64,000 nucleotides of DNA from Ruminococcaceae bacterium UBA4871 (GCA_002399445.1 DHDR01000011.1:1-64000); one strand, 5' to 3'. Positions 52,901 to 62,525 are shown, counted from the stretch's first letter. Program-made: numbers and translations. The notes: generated by a model from the sequence alone, not told the origin.

Positions 52901-53872
52901 TCATTCTCCATTATCACCTGACTGCTCAGTATTGTCCTCTTCTTCGGTGCCATTTCCGCTTTCGGAAGTGCTCTTCGTTTGCTTCGAACCAGTCTGCAGA
53001 GAAGATGCAGATGAAGCCGCAGAAGACACCGAAGAGGAGGCAGACGAAGCTGGTGTAAACCAAGTAACGGACTTCTCTTTTCCCACTGAAGACACATCAA
53101 AGGTTCCATATTCGCCAGACAAATGCTGTCCAATCGTTGCTTTTACAAAGCGCAGCTTTTTCTCCAAATAAGTGGAATTCCCCAGCTTAACCGTAAGGAA
53201 TCCACCGCCCACTGTGCTGCAGGAAAGGTTTAGATCATACTCATTTGTCACGTCAATCGAATGAACACCTGTCATTCCGGAAACTTTCACAGCTGCAGCA
53301 ATCTGCTGAAACAGCGCGCTCCGTTCCGTGTCCTTATAGGCAACCTGATTTCCGACCTTTGCAGAAACGACTGTTAGTCCCTTTACAGTAGGGATGGATG
53401 CTGGTGCTGTCTTGCTGATTTCCAATACCTTTCCGGAGGAATCCAGCAAAACATATCGATTATTCCACACCACCGCACCGGAAGCCGTTGCTTCCTGTAC
53501 TTTAATCACGATTTTTGCAGGCAGACATCGCTTAACCGTAACTTCTCCCAAATAGGGGCATGCCCTTTTAATTTTGTCTGCAGCATCCTTAACTTTTGCA
53601 GTAATAAGATTCTGACCAGTCGTAATCCCACACGACTGCGTAATCTGCTGCACTGTGTAGCGCGACTTTCCCTCGACTTCAATCGATTGGATCTTAAATA
53701 AAAGTGATAGAGACAATGTAACAGCCGTTATAATGACAATCAAAAAAATCACAATGTAAAACAGCGCCTGCATCCGCTTTTGGTGACGCATGCGGTTGTA
53801 TGCCCTCTGACGCTGACCTGCTGACACCTGCCTCGGGCCTGGCTTTCCTTTATTTTGTATGTTCCTCGTCAT
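52901..53872 (-). CDS. ftsQ: Cell division protein FtsQ/DivIB
   Basis: A 323-residue bitopic division protein: basic cytoplasmic N-terminus, one membrane helix (about residues 37-60, FYIVIFLIVIITAVTLSLSL), then a POTRA domain (IQSIEVEGKSRYTVQQIT) and the FtsQ beta domain. The last 55 residues are low-complexity, Ser-rich and then acidic (ASSASSLQTGSKQT; GNGTEEEDN). The gene lies 3 bp after murA, so coupling is likely. Confidence 0.85.
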   Translation of the reverse strand: MTRNIQNKGKPGPRQVSAGQRQRAYNRMRHQKRMQALFYIVIFLIVIITAVTLSLSLLFKIQSIEVEGKSRYTVQQITQSCGITTGQNLITAKVKDAADKIKRACPYLGEVTVKRCLPAKIVIKVQEATASGAVVWNNRYVLLDSSGKVLEISKTAPASIPTVKGLTVVSAKVGNQVAYKDTERSALFQQIAAAVKVSGMTGVHSIDVTNEYDLNLSCSTVGGGFLTVKLGNSTYLEKKLRFVKATIGQHLSGEYGTFDVSSVGKEKSVTWFTPASSASSSVSSAASSASSLQTGSKQTKSTSESGNGTEEEDNTEQSGDNGE

Positions 53873-53875
53873 TCC

Positions 53876-55147
53876 CTATTCGTCCTCCGTATCCGGAATC
53901 CTTTCCACATCCGCACCCAGCTTCTGCAGGGACTGTTCTATGTGTTCATAGCCACGGTCAATATGATGGATACCGCTTACAATCGTTTGTCCCTGTGCCA
54001 CAAGCCCAGCAATGACCAGTGCTGCGCCGCCGCGCAGATCAGCCGCTTCCACTGGTGCGCCGGAAAGGCCCGGAACACCTTCTACAACTGCCACACGGCC
54101 ATCCACACGAATATTCGCACCCATGCGCAGCAATTCACCAACGTGCTTATAGCGTTCTTCAAATATATTTTCCACAAAGACGCTTGTTCCGTGAGCCACA
54201 GTTGTCATTGCCATAATTGGAGCCTGTGCATCCGTTGGAAAACCAGGATAGGGCATGGTACGGACAAGGTGCACTCGGTTCAGCACCCGAGGCGGAAGAA
54301 TTTCTAATGTATTCTGATGAGTCCATATACGGCATCCCGCCTCTTCAAGCACCGGCAGGACAGGCCTTAAATGCCGTGGAATCACACCAAGCAGTGTCAG
54401 CTGGCTTCCGGTAGCTGCAGCAGCAGCAAGATAAGTTGCCGCTGCAATCCGGTCGGGTATCACATGGTAAGTGCAGCCAGTTAATCTGCTGACTCCCTCA
54501 ATGCGCACCGTGCCTGTGCCTGCACCGATAATCTGTGCACCGCACGCATTGAGGAAACCCGCCAAATCTTCAATTTCCGGCTCACGTGCAGCATTTTCCA
54601 ACACTGTAGTGCCCCGCGCAACGGATGCTGCAATCATCACATTTTCTGTTGCGCCAACGCTCGGAAAAGCAAGGGCAATTTCCGCGCCATGTAAACCGTC
54701 TGGTACTGTGCAGGTAAGCCTGCCATGATCTTCGATGATGTTGACACCCAGCCTGCGCAGCGCCTGCAAATGCAAATCGATTGGGCGCGGACCGAGTTCA
54801 CATCCTCCGGGAAAACTAAGTGATGCCTCCCCAGCACGGCCGAGAATTGCGCCCAGAAAAATAATTGAAGAACGCATTTCGCGCATAAGCGCATCTGAAA
54901 TTTCACAGGCAGATGCCGGACGGGAATCGATCACTACCGTGTCTCCTTCAAAAGAGACACGGCAGCCAAGCTCCCGCAGAATAGCAATTGCTGTGTCCAC
55001 ATCCGACAAATGCGGACAATTTTGCAGCTCACATGGCGTGCTGCACAGCAGTGAGGCAGCCAGCAGGGGCAAAGCGCTGTTTTTAGCGCCATGGACCTGA
55101 AGCTCGCCGTGCAGCCTGCAAGGGCCGCTGATGCGTAATCTTGACAT
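53876..55147 (-). CDS. murA: UDP-N-acetylglucosamine 1-carboxyvinyltransferase
   Basis: MurA starts peptidoglycan synthesis by transferring enolpyruvate to UDP-GlcNAc. The 423-residue protein has VHGAKNSALPLLAASLL near the N-terminus and Cys116 in SFPGGCELGPRPIDLH, the residue alkylated by fosfomycin; its presence predicts a fosfomycin-sensitive enzyme. The ATG at 55145-55147 follows GGGGGTG. MurA in this position, between murG and ftsQ, replaces the usual murB/murC location. Confidence 0.94.
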   Translation of the reverse strand: MSRLRISGPCRLHGELQVHGAKNSALPLLAASLLCSTPCELQNCPHLSDVDTAIAILRELGCRVSFEGDTVVIDSRPASACEISDALMREMRSSIIFLGAILGRAGEASLSFPGGCELGPRPIDLHLQALRRLGVNIIEDHGRLTCTVPDGLHGAEIALAFPSVGATENVMIAASVARGTTVLENAAREPEIEDLAGFLNACGAQIIGAGTGTVRIEGVSRLTGCTYHVIPDRIAAATYLAAAAATGSQLTLLGVIPRHLRPVLPVLEEAGCRIWTHQNTLEILPPRVLNRVHLVRTMPYPGFPTDAQAPIMAMTTVAHGTSVFVENIFEERYKHVGELLRMGANIRVDGRVAVVEGVPGLSGAPVEAADLRGGAALVIAGLVAQGQTIVSGIHHIDRGYEHIEQSLQKLGADVERIPDTEDE

Positions 55148-55222
55148 TTTAACACCCCCACATAGTCTGTGCCATAATATGCAGAGTGAAGGTGTTTCGG
55201 TGCAGTTAAGAAGCAAATTGAT

Positions 55223-56377
55223 TTATGCAGACGGAAAAATAGTTTCATGTGCACGGCGCTCCGCTAAAACCTCTTTCAAAATCCCATAAATTCGTTCATT
55301 TGTGTTAAGAATCGCCATTTTTTTTGCATTTGCAGCCAAAGTGGGAATCGTCGCCGAATCCTCAAAAAGTTTCTGAACTTTTTGAATCAGTGCTTTTCCT
55401 GAAAGATCCTTTTCTTCGAGTATATCCGCTGCTTTGCGATTGACCATACTCATTGCATTGTAGTATTGGTGATTTTCGGCAACATTGGGGCTGGGAATAA
55501 TCAGCGCCGCACGTCCTTTGGCCTGCAGTTCACTGAGGGTAATTGCGCCGGCTCGGCAAATCACCAAGTCTGCCGCTGCAAGGCAGTCCGGCATGTCATC
55601 GATATACGGACGGATGTCAAAATTGGGGTGATCAGCAAGGTTAATACCGCGCTCTTTCAGCTTTTCCGGAAACCAGTCTCCATATTTCCCATAGGCGTGA
55701 ATATGCTGAAACCGATCTGTCTTCGCAGTATCCGTTATTAAGTCCAGCACGGCTTCATTAATTCTCCGTGCTCCTAAACTGCCGCCAAAGGAAAGAATAA
55801 GCGGGCGGCTGTCCAGACCCAGCTTCCTGCGGGAAGCGATTCGGTCTGCACGAATTACGGCCATGCGGACCGGATTTCCGGTAAGTATACAGCGGGAATG
55901 TTTCGCCATATATTTTTCCGCATCGGCATTTGCCAACAGAACCCGGTCCGCATCTTTACTGAGTGCTTTGTTTGTCACGCCCGGAAATGCATTTTGCTCA
56001 TGGATAACCGACGGAATATGCAATTTCATTGCCTCTCGAATAACCGGCCCGGAAACATAACCGCCTGTCCCAACACAGATATCCGGCTTAAATTTCTGTA
56101 GAATTTTTTTGGATTCCACAGTTGAAGTGAAAAGATGTGCGACTGTCCTGAGATTCTTTTTCAAATTTTCAAAGCTCGGTTTGCGCTGAAATCCAGAAAT
56201 AGTAATACTTTGGAAATCAAATCCGGCCTGCGGTACCAGCCGTTCTTCCATCCCTCCTTTTGCGCCGATATATAAAATTTGTGCATCAGGCTCCTGCTCC
56301 TTCACATAACCTGCGATTGCCAGCGCCGGATTGATGTGTCCGGCAGTACCACCGCCGGCAAATATGATTTTCATCAT
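55223..56377 (-). CDS. murG: MurG, lipid II-forming GlcNAc transferase
   Basis: MurG adds GlcNAc to lipid I on the inner membrane face. The 384-residue GT28 protein has GGGTAGHINPALAIA at the N-terminus, FGGSLGARRINEAVLD before the second domain, and CRAGAITLSELQAKGRAALI for UDP-GlcNAc binding. AGGGG precedes the tandem ATG codons at 56375-56377 and 56372-56374. Confidence 0.95.
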   Translation of the reverse strand: MMKIIFAGGGTAGHINPALAIAGYVKEQEPDAQILYIGAKGGMEERLVPQAGFDFQSITISGFQRKPSFENLKKNLRTVAHLFTSTVESKKILQKFKPDICVGTGGYVSGPVIREAMKLHIPSVIHEQNAFPGVTNKALSKDADRVLLANADAEKYMAKHSRCILTGNPVRMAVIRADRIASRRKLGLDSRPLILSFGGSLGARRINEAVLDLITDTAKTDRFQHIHAYGKYGDWFPEKLKERGINLADHPNFDIRPYIDDMPDCLAAADLVICRAGAITLSELQAKGRAALIIPSPNVAENHQYYNAMSMVNRKAADILEEKDLSGKALIQKVQKLFEDSATIPTLAANAKKMAILNTNERIYGILKEVLAERRAHETIFPSA

Positions 56378-56457
56378 TTACAGCCCCTTTATTACAGGAA
56401 TCAACAAACAGCACAAAAAGCAAAAGCGTACATTGCGCCTTTGCCGCTGATTCCCCG

Positions 56458-57744
56458 CTATGATTTTTCTATACTGGATGTTCGCGATATGGAAAGGATG
56501 ATCCCCATCTGTGCCAGCAGCATAACCATGGAAGTGCCGCCATAGCTAAAGAACGGCAAACTCACACCGGTATTGGGAATTGTATTGGTTACTACTGCAA
56601 TATTAAGCACCACTTGAATGCCAACTTGCATAATTAAGCCAACTCCCAACAGCATGCCAAATCTGTCTTTTGCACGCAGAGCGATCATGACACCGCGCCA
56701 AATCAGCAGAGCAAACAAAATAATAATAACCAGAGCTCCAATGAAACCAAGCTCCTCACACACGATGGAAAAAATGAAATCGTTCTGCGGTTCCGGCAAA
56801 TACAGATATTTTTGCCTGCTTTTCCCGAGTCCGAGTCCCAGCAGCCGGCCGGAACCAATTGCATAAAGTGACTGCTGCGTTTGCCATGCATCATTGGAGG
56901 AAAGTGATGGATCCCATGGGTTTTTCCAAATTGTAAACCGCGTGGAAACATGCTGGTAATAAGGAAGGTTTGCTACGAATATTAATGCAGCACTGGCAAC
57001 TATAATCCCGCCGACAAACCATTTCGCCGGTAAACCACCAATAAACAGCATCACTGCCGCAAGCAGCAGCAGAATAATCGTTGCCGACATATGTTTTTCT
57101 GCCACAACCAAGCCACAAAGAATTCCGATTGTGGCGACATAAGTCAAAGTCCGAATACGCCTGCTCCTTTTGTCTTTTTTATCGGGCGCCGTAGAAAGCA
57201 AGTGCGCAAAGACAAGCACCAACGCAAATTTTGCAATCTCAGATGGCTGAAATTGAAAACCGCCGATTGTGATCCATCGGTAAGCACCGTTTGTTAACTT
57301 GACCAGTGAAGAGCCTTTAAAAACGACTGTAATGCCAAGCAAAATTACCGTGATAAGATAAACAGGAAAGGTTAATTTATGCAAATGGTGGTAATCGAAA
57401 TAGGAAAGCATCATCATAACGACAACGCCCAGCACTGCATACTTCGCCTGATTCTTCACAAAAAAGTAAGGTGTTCCGAAGCGGTAGCTGGAGTTTGCAT
57501 AGCTTGCCGAAAAAACCATAACAAGGCCTATGCACACAAGCAGCAAAACCAGAAAAAAGAAAGTCAAATCCATACCAGAGCGGGTTGAGAATATTTTTAA
57601 TCTGCTTTTCCATTTGCCGCGTACTTTAGCAACGGCTGGTGATGCCGCCGACGATACAGACGGCCGCACAGCAGGATGCCCATTTGCGGGTGCAGCATGC
57701 CGGCGCTGTGTACCAGCCGCGCCCCTGCTGTTGTAAATTGCCAT
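56458..57744 (-). CDS. ftsW: SEDS-family glycosyltransferase FtsW
   Basis: A 428-residue polytopic protein with about ten membrane helices and an N-terminal cytoplasmic tail of about 60 residues, rich in Ala and Arg. SEDS motifs are TNGAYRWITIGGFQFQPSE (including a catalytic-region residue) and NTGVSLPFFSYGGTSMV. It polymerises lipid II together with a class B PBP, here probably the SpoVD-like protein of the same cluster. SpoVE/RodA are alternative names. The ATG at 57742-57744 follows AAGGAG. Confidence 0.92.
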   Translation of the reverse strand: MAIYNSRGAAGTQRRHAAPANGHPAVRPSVSSAASPAVAKVRGKWKSRLKIFSTRSGMDLTFFFLVLLLVCIGLVMVFSASYANSSYRFGTPYFFVKNQAKYAVLGVVVMMMLSYFDYHHLHKLTFPVYLITVILLGITVVFKGSSLVKLTNGAYRWITIGGFQFQPSEIAKFALVLVFAHLLSTAPDKKDKRSRRIRTLTYVATIGILCGLVVAEKHMSATIILLLLAAVMLFIGGLPAKWFVGGIIVASAALIFVANLPYYQHVSTRFTIWKNPWDPSLSSNDAWQTQQSLYAIGSGRLLGLGLGKSRQKYLYLPEPQNDFIFSIVCEELGFIGALVIIILFALLIWRGVMIALRAKDRFGMLLGVGLIMQVGIQVVLNIAVVTNTIPNTGVSLPFFSYGGTSMVMLLAQMGIILSISRTSSIEKS

Positions 57745-57807
57745 GAAATTTTCTCCTTCCCAGCCCTTTCTGGACTCCATTTATGTTTGAGTGATAATAC
57801 TGAAGTT

Positions 57808-58821
57808 TTAAAGAACGCCATAGGCACTCATTGCCAGCAGCAAAGCTATTACGCCCGCCACAGCCGTAATCATACTGAATACGGAACAAATTTTAATTTC
57901 ACTCCAGCCGCGCATCTCAAAGCTGTGATGGATTGGCGTCATTTTAAAGAGACGCTTGCCATGTGTTGCCTTGAAATAAATAACCTGCAAAATAACCGAA
58001 AGGATTTCAATAATATAAATAATTCCCACAACAAGAATTAAAATAGGGATGTTGAGACCAAAGCCCATTGCACAAACCATTCCGCCAAGGAATAGAGAAC
58101 CTGTATCGCCCATAAAGACTTTCGCCGGATTGAAATTCCAAATCAGGAAACCAAGACAGCCGCCCGCACATGCAGCCGCAAAAACGCCCATTCCGACGGA
58201 TTTCAGCATTCCGGCAATAATCATAAAAAAGACTGCTACAAAGAAAGTTACAGAACCGTTTAGTCCATCAATACCGTCTGTAAAATTCACGGCATTGACC
58301 ATGCCGACAATTCCGAGAAATGCAACGATCCAGTACCAAATGCCAAAATCCACCGGACCGACAAAAGGTATCATGGTCACAGAAGTTGCGCCGCCCAATT
58401 TCATCGTCAGCAGAAAACCGCCCGCTACTATACACTGCAAAATTAATTTTTGCAAAACTGTCAGTCCAAGATTACGTTTTTTGACAACCTTGATGTAATC
58501 ATCTAAAAAACCGATTGCACCAAAAGCCAGCGCCATCAAATAACCACCGATGACACGGGTGCCAACCATATCATCACTCAGTGTTTTTCCATTCTCCAAC
58601 GTAAGGGGAACGCAGGCTGCCAGCGCAACCAAAATACCAATCATGAACATAAAGCCGCCCATGGTCGGCGTTCCATTTTTCTTTTGGTGCCATTTTGGCC
58701 CTACTTCCCGAATCGTCTGCCCGAAATTGAGCTTATGCAGAAAAGGAACCATCCACTTCCCCAGCAGGGCTGTCACTGCAAAAGCAATTACAGCAGCCAG
58801 AACAATTGCAAAAACATCCAT
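57808..58821 (-). CDS. mraY: Phospho-MurNAc-pentapeptide translocase
   Basis: MraY makes lipid I from UDP-MurNAc-pentapeptide and undecaprenyl phosphate. The 337-residue protein has ten membrane helices, the Asp pair in GFLDDYIKV, NFTDGIDGLNG, FNPAKVFMGDTGSLFLGG, and the HHSFEMRGW motif near the C-terminus. A promoter and palindrome lie just upstream. Confidence 0.95.
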   Translation of the reverse strand: MDVFAIVLAAVIAFAVTALLGKWMVPFLHKLNFGQTIREVGPKWHQKKNGTPTMGGFMFMIGILVALAACVPLTLENGKTLSDDMVGTRVIGGYLMALAFGAIGFLDDYIKVVKKRNLGLTVLQKLILQCIVAGGFLLTMKLGGATSVTMIPFVGPVDFGIWYWIVAFLGIVGMVNAVNFTDGIDGLNGSVTFFVAVFFMIIAGMLKSVGMGVFAAACAGGCLGFLIWNFNPAKVFMGDTGSLFLGGMVCAMGFGLNIPILILVVGIIYIIEILSVILQVIYFKATHGKRLFKMTPIHHSFEMRGWSEIKICSVFSMITAVAGVIALLLAMSAYGVL

Positions 58822-58873
58822 ATTTCTCTTTCACCCTCCGACTGGGACACACGTCCCACAGCTTAACTTCCGT

Positions 58874-58914
58874 ATTATAGCACAAATCATACGAATGGCA
58901 AAGTTAACTTTGCC
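58874..58914 (-). promoter_or_regulatory. mraY promoter overlapped by an 18-bp perfect palindrome
   Basis: On the minus strand TTGCCA (58901-58896) and TATAAT (58879-58874) lie 16 bp apart, with an extended TGC before the -10 box. The palindrome GGCAAAGTTAACTTTGCC (58897-58914) covers the -35 box. It could be an operator for a regulator of wall synthesis, or a hairpin ending the upstream transcript without a clear T-run. Confidence 0.55.
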
Positions 58915-58942
58915 GAAAGCTGTTTTTTCAGCCATATTTTAA

Positions 58943-59404
58943 TTAAAATATTTTGTGCAGAGAGCTCAATACCTGTGCAAACGGCGCACCGCATACCACT
59001 GCTGCAGAAGCCGCAATCAGAATCAGTTCCTCGCCACAAGCTGGAAGCATACGCAGCCGCACTCTCCCGATACATCCGGTGCCGACAATTTCAAACGCCT
59101 TATAGCCTTCCGGCGTAGTATGCAAACCACGCGCCGTATAGTCTGCCCGGTCATTTTCCAGCGAATAGGTTGTCAGCTTCACGCCGGCAAAGCGGGGATC
59201 TTCCCGCAGCGTATATTCTGCAAGGCATTGAGGAAATCCCTGCACCCATCTGAGCATTTCCGGAGAATCCACGACCAACAGCTTTTTTTGCTGCTCCTTG
59301 CCGGGCAACACTGCTTTCACCTGCTCCCAGCCACAGTCTTTTAGCAACCTATTGAGTAAGCGGGCCGTTTCCTCTTTTCCAACTACAATCGACTGACTTG
59401 TCAT
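58943..59404 (-). CDS. Mur-ligase-like partial domain protein, function unknown
   Basis: A 153-residue protein between spoVD and mraY, the place where murE and murF often lie. The region TTYSLENDRADYTARGLH, then GYKAFEIVGTGCIGRVRLRM and LILIAASAAVVCGAPFAQVL, resembles the end of the central domain of Mur ligases (best MurC-like: ADY-A, GR-L, LAA-A---G). There is no ATP-binding GTxGKT loop, and the usual HNVxNALA segment is altered. It may be a decayed ligase or a domain reused for another role. AAAGGAGG precedes the ATG at 59402-59404. The reading frame is intact. Confidence 0.55.
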   Translation of the reverse strand: MTSQSIVVGKEETARLLNRLLKDCGWEQVKAVLPGKEQQKKLLVVDSPEMLRWVQGFPQCLAEYTLREDPRFAGVKLTTYSLENDRADYTARGLHTTPEGYKAFEIVGTGCIGRVRLRMLPACGEELILIAASAAVVCGAPFAQVLSSLHKIF

Positions 59405-59488
59405 CAGCAAAAGCCTCCTTTCTGCTGTACTTGTTTACAGCAAAAAATCTCTCCGGTTCATTATACTACAGTGTATGTGCAAATTTTA

Positions 59489-61876
59489 TCAGCCGGAGTC
59501 ACCCTTTTCTGCAAAGTTCACCGTGATGACGGTTCCCGGCTGAACTTCCTGCCCAGCTGCCACACTCTGTGTAGTTGCCACAGCTCCGGACGCATTGTTA
59601 GTGGATACGCCGGTGATGGAAATATTCAAGCTGGAATCCGAAGCAAGACTTTCTACTGTACTGATAGAGTTTGTACCGTCGCCAACCAGATTAGGGACTT
59701 TTACGGTCTTGTTCTGGCTGTCCCCATTGGTAAACAGTGCGATTGTGCCGCCGCGCGGAATGTTAGAGCCGCCTTCCGGAAGCTGTGAAACGACTGTACT
59801 GCCATTTCCATAAGTGCGAACTTTCAGTTCACCGTTTGCAGAAATCACAGTGGATTTTGCCTGTGTAATGCTTTTTCCAGTCACATCCGGTGCTTTTACA
59901 TCCAGTTTTTCCTGCTCCTCCGTCGTATACTTTGGTTCCACTCCAAGGTAGGGCAGAACTTCACTCATAATTTTATTAAAAATCGGTCCGGAAACCGCAT
60001 TGCCGTAGTAACTGCTTCCATTTGGTTCATCGCAGAAAACAAGCAGTGCATACTGCGGATCATCCGCCGGTGCAAAACCACAGTAGGAAGCGACATAATA
60101 ATTGCCTTTCACGCCGGTTTTAGCCTTCAGCGCATTATCCTTATCCACTTTTTCACTCGTACCTGTCTTGCCTGCTATCCGGTAACCGGGGATATAACCA
60201 TTTTTTGCAGTACCGGCGAGAGCATCTTTTTCCAGCATTGCTGCGACACGCTTACTGGTACTGGACGAAATCACCTGCCGTTTGGTTGCATTGGAAGCTG
60301 TCTGCACAATATTTCCATCTGCATCAACAATTTGTTTGACCACATGCGGCTGCACCAAATAGCCGCCATTTGCAACTGCTGCACAGGCAGTAACCATCTG
60401 TACAGGTGTAATCTTAAAGTTCTGTCCAAAGCCCTCAACTGCCAAATTAATCTTATTCAGATCTTTTTCAGCATAATAGCTGTAACTGGTTGGTTCACCG
60501 GGTAGGTCAATCCCCGTCTTCTTTGTAAAACCAAATGCTTGGAAATATTTAAAGAAACGGTGATTACCCAACTCCATGCCAAGGGTGGCAAATTGGGGGT
60601 TGCAGGAATTTAACAAAGCCTGCTCAAATGTTTCAGCACCATGGCCTCCGGATTTCCAGCAGTGGATGATCGTTCCCTCCACATTAATAGAACCGCTGCA
60701 GAAAAACGGAGTGCTTTCATTAACCACGCCTTCTTCCAACGCCATAGAAGCGGTACACATTTTAAAAACAGAGCCGGGCATATAGGTATCGCTCACGCAC
60801 TTATCTCGCCACTTCTGCTGCAGTGCTTTCAAAGTTGCAGCCGCCTGCTGGTCTTTCGGCAGTTTTGCGACTCTGGCTTTTTCATCATCTGTCAACACAC
60901 GCGGGCTGTTGGGGTCAAAGTCTCCTGTCTCTGCTATACTTGCGGCCAGCGGATCATTGACATTAAAGTCGCCCCGCGTTGTCATACCTAAAATTTCTCC
61001 TGTTTTAACATTCATCAGAATGGCGCAGGCACGGTTTCCAACTTTATTCAGCTTTGCGCCTTCATCCAAATATTTCTCCATAGTATGCTGCACAACTTCG
61101 TCGATAGTGAGTACCAGCGACGAACCATTCTGTGCCTTGACTTTTTGCTGATATTGAAATGGCATATCCGTTTGTGTTGCGCTTTTCGCTGCTATAATGC
61201 GCCCATTGACGCCGGCCAGTTGGCTATTATATTCCGCTTCCAGCCCTTCTACGCCATCTCCATCGTTATTGGTAAAGCCCAATACGCTGCTGGCAAAGTC
61301 TCCGTATGGATAGTAACGCTTATAATCCTCTACCAAACTGATAATGTTGGGGAGACTGGATGTGTCCTTCGTCCTTTTTCCATAAGCATCCTCATAGTTG
61401 ACAATCTTATCTTTTGCATCTGTTTCCACTTTTGATGCAACAACTTCCCAGTAAGAATTCCTTTTAGTTTCAAGGATGTTGAGGACCTTCGCTTTATCAA
61501 TTCCCAAGGCCTGATTCAAACATTCGGCAACAGCCGCTTTTTCCTGTTCAATTTTTTGTTCTCGTTTTGCTTTTTCTTTGTCTGTCAGTTTGCCAACGCC
61601 ATTTGTATTATACAGCTGGGCCGGAGCAAGCACGACTTTCCAGACAGTCGCGCTTTGGGCCAGTTTTTTCATATTACAGTCATAAATTGTCCCGCGCTGA
61701 GCAACAATCGTTGTATCCTTAAGTTGATTTTCCACAGCCCGCGATTTCAGCGTTTCACCATTGATCAACTGCAATTTCATCAGGCTGACAACGACGGTTC
61801 CGAAACCAAAAATGATAAGCAGCAACAGCACAATCGTAGTGCGCCGCCACATTTTGGAAGTCGTACCCTTTGCCAT
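59489..61876 (-). CDS. spoVD: Class B penicillin-binding protein with PASTA domains (SpoVD/PbpB-like)
   Basis: A 795-residue transpeptidase: one N-terminal membrane helix (about 12-33), PBP dimerisation domain (AQRGTIYDCNMKKLA), transpeptidase domain with SxxK (PGSVFKM), SxN (NSCNPQ) and KTG (GKTGTSEK), then two C-terminal PASTA repeats (VTGKSITQAKS; PNLVGDGTNSIS). Whether it serves vegetative division (PbpB) or spore cortex (SpoVD) cannot be settled from sequence. AAGGAGG precedes the ATG. Confidence 0.92.
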   Translation of the reverse strand: MAKGTTSKMWRRTTIVLLLLIIFGFGTVVVSLMKLQLINGETLKSRAVENQLKDTTIVAQRGTIYDCNMKKLAQSATVWKVVLAPAQLYNTNGVGKLTDKEKAKREQKIEQEKAAVAECLNQALGIDKAKVLNILETKRNSYWEVVASKVETDAKDKIVNYEDAYGKRTKDTSSLPNIISLVEDYKRYYPYGDFASSVLGFTNNDGDGVEGLEAEYNSQLAGVNGRIIAAKSATQTDMPFQYQQKVKAQNGSSLVLTIDEVVQHTMEKYLDEGAKLNKVGNRACAILMNVKTGEILGMTTRGDFNVNDPLAASIAETGDFDPNSPRVLTDDEKARVAKLPKDQQAAATLKALQQKWRDKCVSDTYMPGSVFKMCTASMALEEGVVNESTPFFCSGSINVEGTIIHCWKSGGHGAETFEQALLNSCNPQFATLGMELGNHRFFKYFQAFGFTKKTGIDLPGEPTSYSYYAEKDLNKINLAVEGFGQNFKITPVQMVTACAAVANGGYLVQPHVVKQIVDADGNIVQTASNATKRQVISSSTSKRVAAMLEKDALAGTAKNGYIPGYRIAGKTGTSEKVDKDNALKAKTGVKGNYYVASYCGFAPADDPQYALLVFCDEPNGSSYYGNAVSGPIFNKIMSEVLPYLGVEPKYTTEEQEKLDVKAPDVTGKSITQAKSTVISANGELKVRTYGNGSTVVSQLPEGGSNIPRGGTIALFTNGDSQNKTVKVPNLVGDGTNSISTVESLASDSSLNISITGVSTNNASGAVATTQSVAAGQEVQPGTVITVNFAEKGDSG

Positions 61877-61909
61877 TTGCTTTCCTCCTTCTGATATTCC
61901 TGGGAAGCT

Positions 61910-61947
61910 AAAAGAAAAAAGAGTTAAGAAAAAAACTTCCTTAACTC
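61910..61947 (-). terminator. Terminator inside the dcw cluster, between ftsL and spoVD
   Basis: On the minus strand GAGTTAAG pairs with CTTAACTC across an 11-nt loop, followed by TTTTTTCTTTT. It lies 72 bp after ftsL and about 34 bp before spoVD, so it may separate mraZ-rsmH-ftsL from the rest of the cluster, or allow only partial read-through. Confidence 0.7.
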
Positions 61948-62018
61948 TCCCCCAATCCGCAAAACTGAGCCATCATTTGACTCCGCATTATTTTATCTAT
62001 ATTTTCAGCAACCAAATA

Positions 62019-62525
62019 TTATGACAATAGTATGTAGATGCGGTTCCACACTCTTGTTAAGAAATCATTGCCCGTCTTTTGAAGCACCTGCGCTTTGTCG
62101 CTGCTGTTCATTTCCACTGTTTCTAATTGGCTGGAATCCACTTTTGTCATACCAAGCTGTTCCGTCGCGGTCTTTTCAACGGAAGAGAGAGAATGTTTGG
62201 CATCGTTTTTCATCTGCAACTGTGTAGAAAGGCTCTTCTGTTCCCCCAAAGAGTTGTCTGCCTGACTAACCTCTACCGCCAACTCAGAAAGCTGTACCTG
62301 ACCATAAACGAAGGAACCCATAATACCAACCAGAACGACTAAACCAACACAGGCAGCCGCCACTCTCAGCGGATGGCGATGCAGTCTGACCTTTTTATGC
62401 TTCTTTGCAACATCTTGTGGCATTTCAATAACATTATCCGGCTGCGTGGATTCCGGAGTTTCCTTAGCCCTTTCCTCAACATGATTTTCGAACAAATCAA
62501 AATCATATGCTTCGCCGCTATGCAT
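62019..62525 (-). CDS. ftsL: FtsL-like division protein
   Basis: A 168-residue bitopic protein between rsmH and spoVD, the constant position of ftsL. It has a long acidic-polar cytoplasmic N-terminus (about 1-55), one membrane helix (AAACVGLVVLVGIMGSFVYG) and a coiled-coil region (QLSELAVEVSQADNSLGEQK). Sequence conservation in FtsL is low; the call depends on topology and context. The start at 62523-62525 follows GAAGGTG. Confidence 0.8.
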   Translation of the reverse strand: MHSGEAYDFDLFENHVEERAKETPESTQPDNVIEMPQDVAKKHKKVRLHRHPLRVAAACVGLVVLVGIMGSFVYGQVQLSELAVEVSQADNSLGEQKSLSTQLQMKNDAKHSLSSVEKTATEQLGMTKVDSSQLETVEMNSSDKAQVLQKTGNDFLTRVWNRIYILLS

